Assembly: GCA_041395945.1 (NCBI GenBank)
Contig: JAWKZN010000001.1
Coordinates: 1,240,001 to 1,304,000 of the forward strand
DNA length: 64,000 nt
Direction of reading: 5' to 3'
From: Pseudomonadales bacterium
Lineage (GTDB): Bacteria; Pseudomonadota; Gammaproteobacteria; Pseudomonadales; Azotimanducaceae
Under the pieces are notes generated by a model that searched no databases, had not been told where the DNA came from, and worked only from the letters and a program-made list of their open reading frames with translations. Positions 60,077-64,000 of this stretch are shown here, one piece after another. A program made the position numbers and the translations under genes. Position 1 is the first letter of the stretch, and each line of letters starts with the position of its first letter.

Positions 60077-60700
60077 TCAGACGGCCCGCAGAGGGCCGCT
60101 GTGAAACCTGAAATCCGTGTCCGGGGAGAGAATCAGATCCCTTTCCGCCGTCAGTAACTGCGCCAGCTTTTCCGCACAGGACTCGCCTGCGAGACGTTCT
60201 GCCTGATGCAGATAGCCTGTGAAATGCCGGGCTTCCGAAGCGAGCAGCTTGCGGTAGAAGGCCGCCAGATCCTCCGGCAGAACACCCGCCAGACTCAGAA
60301 ACCGTTCACAGCTGCGGGCTTCGACGACGGCGCAGACCAGCAGCGTGTCGATCAGCCGCCATGGCTCGTGTGTACGTATGTGAGATCGCAAGCTTGCGAC
60401 ATAGCGACTGGATGACAGATGCCGGTAGGGGATCTTCCGGGCAGCCAGATGTTCGCACACCTGCTCGAAATGTCGCAGCTCCTCCCTGGCCAGCTTCGAC
60501 AGCGCGCTCATCAGTTCCGGATGTTCCACGTATCGATACAGCAGCGACAGAGCGCTGCCCGCGGCCTTTTTTTCGCAGTTGGCATGATCTATGAGCAGCT
60601 CAGGCAGATGCGCGGGTACCTGATCCAGCCAGGCCTGGGGGGTGCGGCAGGGCAGAAATTTCAGAACCCGCTGGACGGCATTGTCCTGGCGCGTGCTCAT
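60077..60700 (-). CDS. miaE: tRNA-(ms2io6A37) hydroxylase MiaE
   Basis: The 207-residue ferritin-like diiron enzyme hydroxylates the isopentenyl group of ms2i6A37 in tRNA. The opening FLPCRTPQAWLDQVPAHLPELLIDHANCEKKAAGSALSL, the metal motif REELRHFEQV, VVEARSCERF and the EARH in SEARHFTGYL give the two EXXH ligand sets. The ATG overlaps the stop of the DUF1289 gene by four bases. Confidence 0.92.
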   Translation of the reverse strand: MSTRQDNAVQRVLKFLPCRTPQAWLDQVPAHLPELLIDHANCEKKAAGSALSLLYRYVEHPELMSALSKLAREELRHFEQVCEHLAARKIPYRHLSSSRYVASLRSHIRTHEPWRLIDTLLVCAVVEARSCERFLSLAGVLPEDLAAFYRKLLASEARHFTGYLHQAERLAGESCAEKLAQLLTAERDLILSPDTDFRFHSGPLRAV

Positions 60701-61134
60701 TGTGCAGGGATGTGAAAACTGTGCTCGTAGCGTGCGAGGGAACGACGGTAGATCTCCTGCTCTATGCTGGTGTACAGCTCGGCCGGGTTGAGCGCAGTCT
60801 GTCTGGGACTGATGCCGAGTTCCCGGAGATCGGGGCCGCCGGCCGCTGCCCGACGCAGCACTTCAAAAGCGATGAGCTCGATCCGCTGTTCCCGGGAAAT
60901 TCCCAGACGTTGCGCCTGCAGCAGCAGGCGTTGTGTGTCCGCTATTTCGGCGAGGTGGCTCAGAGCGCCGGCGCGCAGTTCGAAGAGTCGCTCCCAGACC
61001 GTCTGCTGTTGTGTGGCATCAAAGCTGTTCCACTGCACGACTTCATGGGCGAAACGCTTGCAGCCCCGGCAGACAAGGTCGCCATAGGTTGTTGAGCAGA
61101 CACCGATGCAGGGTGTCCGTCGCAGCACAGTCAT
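60697..61134 (-). CDS. DUF1289-domain protein
   Basis: The 145-residue protein begins with a DUF1289 domain: TPCIGVCSTTYGDLVCRGCKRF, whose four cysteines probably bind a metal or Fe-S cluster. A helical C-terminal part of about 90 residues follows. The function is unknown. The ATG at 61134 is chosen since the conserved part starts seven residues later. Coupling to miaE by ATGA overlap suggests a link to tRNA or metal chemistry, which is only inference. Confidence 0.82.
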   Translation of the reverse strand: MTVLRRTPCIGVCSTTYGDLVCRGCKRFAHEVVQWNSFDATQQQTVWERLFELRAGALSHLAEIADTQRLLLQAQRLGISREQRIELIAFEVLRRAAAGGPDLRELGISPRQTALNPAELYTSIEQEIYRRSLARYEHSFHIPAQ

Positions 61135-61184
61135 ACTCGAAACACTCCAGTTGAGACTGGATCGCGTCCAGGGCGCTTTGACAC

Positions 61185-63224
61185 TCAATCAGAGCCCCCC
61201 TGGCGGGCGATGCGCAATGCCAGCCGGAACTGCAGTCTGCGAAGTGCTCGACGCAGTACACCGAGTTCGGCGGGTCCGGAGGCGGTGGTCGGATTGTACA
61301 GCAGCTGTTCCAGGTCGGCGATCAGGGTGGCGACCTGGGGATCTTCGAGACCGGCCGCGTCTGCCACACGCCGGACGAAGGCGGGTGGAGACTCCCAGGG
61401 TTGCCTCACCTGGCCCTGGCCTGTGAGGCGCTTGCTGAAATTCAGGAAGAACTGCTCCACGGGGTTGCGCCGGACGCTCCTGCGGCGCCAGAACAGGGCT
61501 ATGGCAACAGCGCCGAGACTGAGCGCACCGCCCACCAGCAGTGCAAGCCCCATCCGTGCCGGTGTCATCTCGCCCAGCAGAGCACTGAGAAGATCCGACT
61601 GAAACCTGTTGTCGTAGCCGACTACCCAGAGATTCCAGCGGTGCTCCATGGAATCCGCCCACTGCAGAAGTCGGCTGGCAAGCGCCCAGTCACCGAGCCG
61701 GGCACTGGTCAGCAGCGACAGTGTCGCCCTGTCCTCGGCGGACAGCGCGCTGCTCAAGCCGCGCTCGATCCGCTCCGGGGCGACGGCGGCAGTCGGATCG
61801 AAACGCTGCCAGCCGACGCCATCGAGCCAGATTTCCGCCCAGGCGTGCGCATCGTACTGACGCACCATGAGATGTCCCGACAAGGGATTGATTTCGCCAC
61901 CCTGATAACCACCGATCATCCGCGCCGGGATACCGGCGGCTCGCATCATGAATACGAATGCCCCGGCATAGTGCGAACAGAAGCCTGCCCGCCCGTCGAA
62001 CCAGAAAGCGTCGATCGGATCGGGGTCCGGATAGCGGGGTGGATTGAGCGTGTACCGGTAAGGTCGCTCCCGGATGTGGGTCAGAAGCGCCGCCGCAAAG
62101 CCCGCGTCGTCGTCATGGCGGGCGCGCAACTCGGCGGCGAAGGATCTCGCTCGCGGATTGAGCAACCCGGGCAGCTGCAGTTCCCTCGTGCGCAGGACCG
62201 GGTTGAGCAGCAGGTCGGATGCTTCCTGAGGGAAAGAGCGCACGCGATAGCGAAAAACTGAGAGCACCGGCTCTGCCACCTCGATGCGCTGATCGCGCGT
62301 GCGCCGTACACCGGCGTCCAGCGGATGTGCGACGTTCATGCCGAACAGCCAGGTTCGCTGAGTGGGCTCGAGCAGTACCTCGTAGTCGAAGGACTCACCC
62401 TCCTCCGGCATCCCGCTCTCCCCCAGTGGCGGCAGGCGCTTGTCTGCACGCCAGGTGCTGCCATCCAGCTCCGAGTACACCAGACCCCGCCAGTAGAGAT
62501 CCCGCGGTAGCGGAATCCGGCCATCGAAGACCACCCGCAGCGCCAGTGCATCGGACTGGGTGAGCTGCTCGAAGGCTCCCGGGGTGACAGTGTCACTGAT
62601 CCCGGTCGATCCGCTGGACGGCAGCGGTACGGACCACAGCGGAGCGATGCGCGGAAACAGCAGGAACAGGACGATGGTCAGGGGCAGCGCCTGCAGCACC
62701 AGGGTGGCGGCAATTTTCATTGATGCCAGCGGTCGCACACGGGTGTGCAGCTGGTTCAGACCGACCAGCGCGGCGGTAACCACGATCATTGCGCCAAGTT
62801 CGTAGAGGGTGATCAGAATGCTCTGATCGAACAGGAACTGGGTAGCGATCACGAAGTATGAGAGAAAGATGACCAGGTAGGCGTCGCGCCGGCTCTTCAT
62901 CTCGATGAGCTTCAGCGCGAAAGCCGCAATCAGAAGTGATGCGGCGGTTTCCAGGCTGAAGGCGTCGGCGCCACTGGTGAGCGCACCCAGCACCGAGAGC
63001 ACAACCAGAATCAGCTTCACCCACCGTGGCGGATAGTCCCAGCGTCCCTGGTAAACGCCGGCCCGCCAGTACCCACAGAACAGCCCCACGGCGATGAGCC
63101 AGGGTGACAGCTGGAAAAGATACGGGAGGATCACCACTGCCTCAGCGACCATCAGCAGCGCCAGCGTGTTACGCGGGATCTGGTAGGCGACGCCGAGGGC
63201 GCCGCTATGCCTGGGCGAGTCCAT
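61185..63224 (-). CDS. tgpA: TgpA-type membrane transglutaminase (DUF3488/DUF4129)
   Basis: The protein of about 679 residues has six or so N-terminal membrane helices (to about 185), a periplasmic transglutaminase-like domain with Cys near residue 412 in AGFCSHYAGAF, His in YDAHAWAEIW and Asp in RFDPTAAV, then a membrane helix near 560 and a cytoplasmic DUF4129 tail. P. aeruginosa TgpA is essential and affects the cell envelope. The start ATG at 63224 overlaps the DUF58 stop by 20 bases. Together they form the common DUF58-tgpA pair. Confidence 0.9.
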   Translation of the reverse strand: MDSPRHSGALGVAYQIPRNTLALLMVAEAVVILPYLFQLSPWLIAVGLFCGYWRAGVYQGRWDYPPRWVKLILVVLSVLGALTSGADAFSLETAASLLIAAFALKLIEMKSRRDAYLVIFLSYFVIATQFLFDQSILITLYELGAMIVVTAALVGLNQLHTRVRPLASMKIAATLVLQALPLTIVLFLLFPRIAPLWSVPLPSSGSTGISDTVTPGAFEQLTQSDALALRVVFDGRIPLPRDLYWRGLVYSELDGSTWRADKRLPPLGESGMPEEGESFDYEVLLEPTQRTWLFGMNVAHPLDAGVRRTRDQRIEVAEPVLSVFRYRVRSFPQEASDLLLNPVLRTRELQLPGLLNPRARSFAAELRARHDDDAGFAAALLTHIRERPYRYTLNPPRYPDPDPIDAFWFDGRAGFCSHYAGAFVFMMRAAGIPARMIGGYQGGEINPLSGHLMVRQYDAHAWAEIWLDGVGWQRFDPTAAVAPERIERGLSSALSAEDRATLSLLTSARLGDWALASRLLQWADSMEHRWNLWVVGYDNRFQSDLLSALLGEMTPARMGLALLVGGALSLGAVAIALFWRRRSVRRNPVEQFFLNFSKRLTGQGQVRQPWESPPAFVRRVADAAGLEDPQVATLIADLEQLLYNPTTASGPAELGVLRRALRRLQFRLALRIARQGGSD

Positions 63225-64000
63225 AGACGGCCAGTTCCCGCAGAATCTGTTCCAGATGCGCATCGCCCAGTGCGGGCTTGATGGTCAGATGCCCCAGCCG
63301 TAAACCGAACTCCCGTTCCAGGCGGCTGGCTTTGAGGGCAAGTCCCGTCAGTCGACTGATTTTCTCCTCGAGATCTCCACTGACCAGGTCGAGATCAAGC
63401 CACAGACGGGGTTCGACGTAGCTTGAATAGCGCTTCACCATCAGCTGCTCCGAGCGAGCATAAGAGCGCCAGATGATGTGCTTCACCGGATCGCCGGCGC
63501 GGTAATCCTTGATGTCGGTAAAGTCGTCGCTGCCTGATGGATCGATCAGCTGACCTTCGTCCCGGCGTCCGCCGCCCGGCTCCGGGAACTCCTGGAAGAT
63601 CGGTTTGGGATACACCAGTACCCGGGCATCCAGATCGACCCAGGTCCAGGCGCGCAGAATTCCCAGGGGATAGTAGGTCTCCACCAGCAGACGTCCCGGA
63701 TTGAGATAGCCGCGTCGAAGACCCGGCACATAAAGCCGGAGCGCGTCTGCTTCCCGCTCCATCAGTTCCGCCCATTGCATAATGGTTTCCGGCCAGCCGA
63801 GCTGGATGCCCTCTCTGGTCCTTTCCGCTGTCCTGACGACCCGCACCGTGAACTCGACATCCTCCCCGACGAATCCGCTGCGCCCCCCTGCGAACTCGAG
63901 ACTCAGTCCGGAAAGATTGCGAAAGGTGTAGAGAATGGTGACGAGAAACAGACTGCCGAGCAGGAATGCGACGCCGTAGACGAGACTGGCCTGGTAGTTG
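63205..64000 (-). CDS. DUF58-domain protein (5' end cut by window edge)
   Basis: At least 264 residues are visible. The frame is open to the right edge, where it reads NYQASLVYGVAFLLGS as part of a membrane hairpin, so the start lies outside. The DUF58 core is GSDDFTDIKDYRAGDPVKHIIWRSYARSEQLMVKRY. These proteins usually accompany a MoxR ATPase and TgpA; MoxR should lie just beyond the edge. Function is thought to concern envelope assembly. Confidence 0.88.
   Translation of the reverse strand, partial: NYQASLVYGVAFLLGSLFLVTILYTFRNLSGLSLEFAGGRSGFVGEDVEFTVRVVRTAERTREGIQLGWPETIMQWAELMEREADALRLYVPGLRRGYLNPGRLLVETYYPLGILRAWTWVDLDARVLVYPKPIFQEFPEPGGGRRDEGQLIDPSGSDDFTDIKDYRAGDPVKHIIWRSYARSEQLMVKRYSSYVEPRLWLDLDLVSGDLEEKISRLTGLALKASRLEREFGLRLGHLTIKPALGDAHLEQILRELAVYGLAQA

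Noticed and set aside
1..64000. CRISPR array, IS element or prophage
   Set aside because: No regularly spaced repeats, transposase, integrase or phage structural genes were seen.

Overview
The window is about 60 percent GC and almost wall to wall with housekeeping genes. Gene content and local gene order point to a gammaproteobacterium close to the Pseudomonas/Cellvibrio side of the class. Runs such as tusDCBE-cysG-serS-crcB-rarA-lolA-ftsK, aat-bpt-infA-clpA-clpS-cspD, mnmA-hflD-purB, nfuA-metH, sohB-SCP2-nudC-nhaB, dnaQ-rnhA-methyltransferase-mltD and ppiD-hupB-lon-clpX-clpP-tig-tRNA-folD-lpxH resemble blocks that lie apart in pseudomonads and are joined here. I cannot name the species. I saw no IS element, prophage, rRNA or CRISPR array.

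Positions 1-7380 are the most accessory part: the end of a UDP-N-acetylhexosamine dehydrogenase gene, a UDP-glucuronate 4-epimerase gene, the PEP-CTERM two-component pair prsK/prsR, galE, tRNA-Ser and a PEP-CTERM exoprotein gene. This is an edge of an exopolysaccharide/exosortase locus. Upstream of the PEP-CTERM gene lie a near-consensus sigma-54 promoter and two direct repeats exactly 42 bp apart. Because PrsR is a sigma-54 activator, this makes a complete regulator-to-target circuit inside the window.

Positions 7380-25500 carry the sulfur relay genes tusDCBE (which feed MnmA, at 23.7 kb), siroheme synthase, serS, crcB, rarA, lolA, ftsK, the N-degron and ClpAP genes (aat, bpt, clpS, clpA), infA, a CspD-like protein, moaCDE, mnmA and hflD. 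Positions 25500-35000 hold purB, a GNAT protein with an extra C-terminal domain, thrH, cysB, a 5'-nucleotidase gene, several small or poorly known genes (DUF465, membrane DnaJ, PilZ, TerB and a 36-residue membrane peptide), a DAHP synthase gene behind what looks like an aromatic-amino-acid attenuator, and nfuA behind an IscR-type operator.

Positions 35000-47600 hold metH, a 41-residue membrane peptide gene, a CPA2 antiporter, a YhdH-type reductase, sohB, an SCP2 protein, nudC, nhaB, dnaQ, rnhA and a methyltransferase gene. Positions 47600-64000 hold mltD, the protein quality-control block ppiD-hupB-lon-clpX-clpP-tig, a tRNA Pro-Arg-His cluster, folD, lpxH, miaE, a DUF1289 gene, a TgpA-type transglutaminase gene and a DUF58 gene that runs off the right edge.

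The strongest new observation is the leader at 33092-33270: a 21-codon peptide containing Trp-Cys-Ser-Tyr-Tyr-Phe-Phe, followed by mutually exclusive RNA hairpins and an intrinsic terminator, immediately before the DAHP synthase gene. All start-site changes, promoters and RNA structures were read by eye and not computed.
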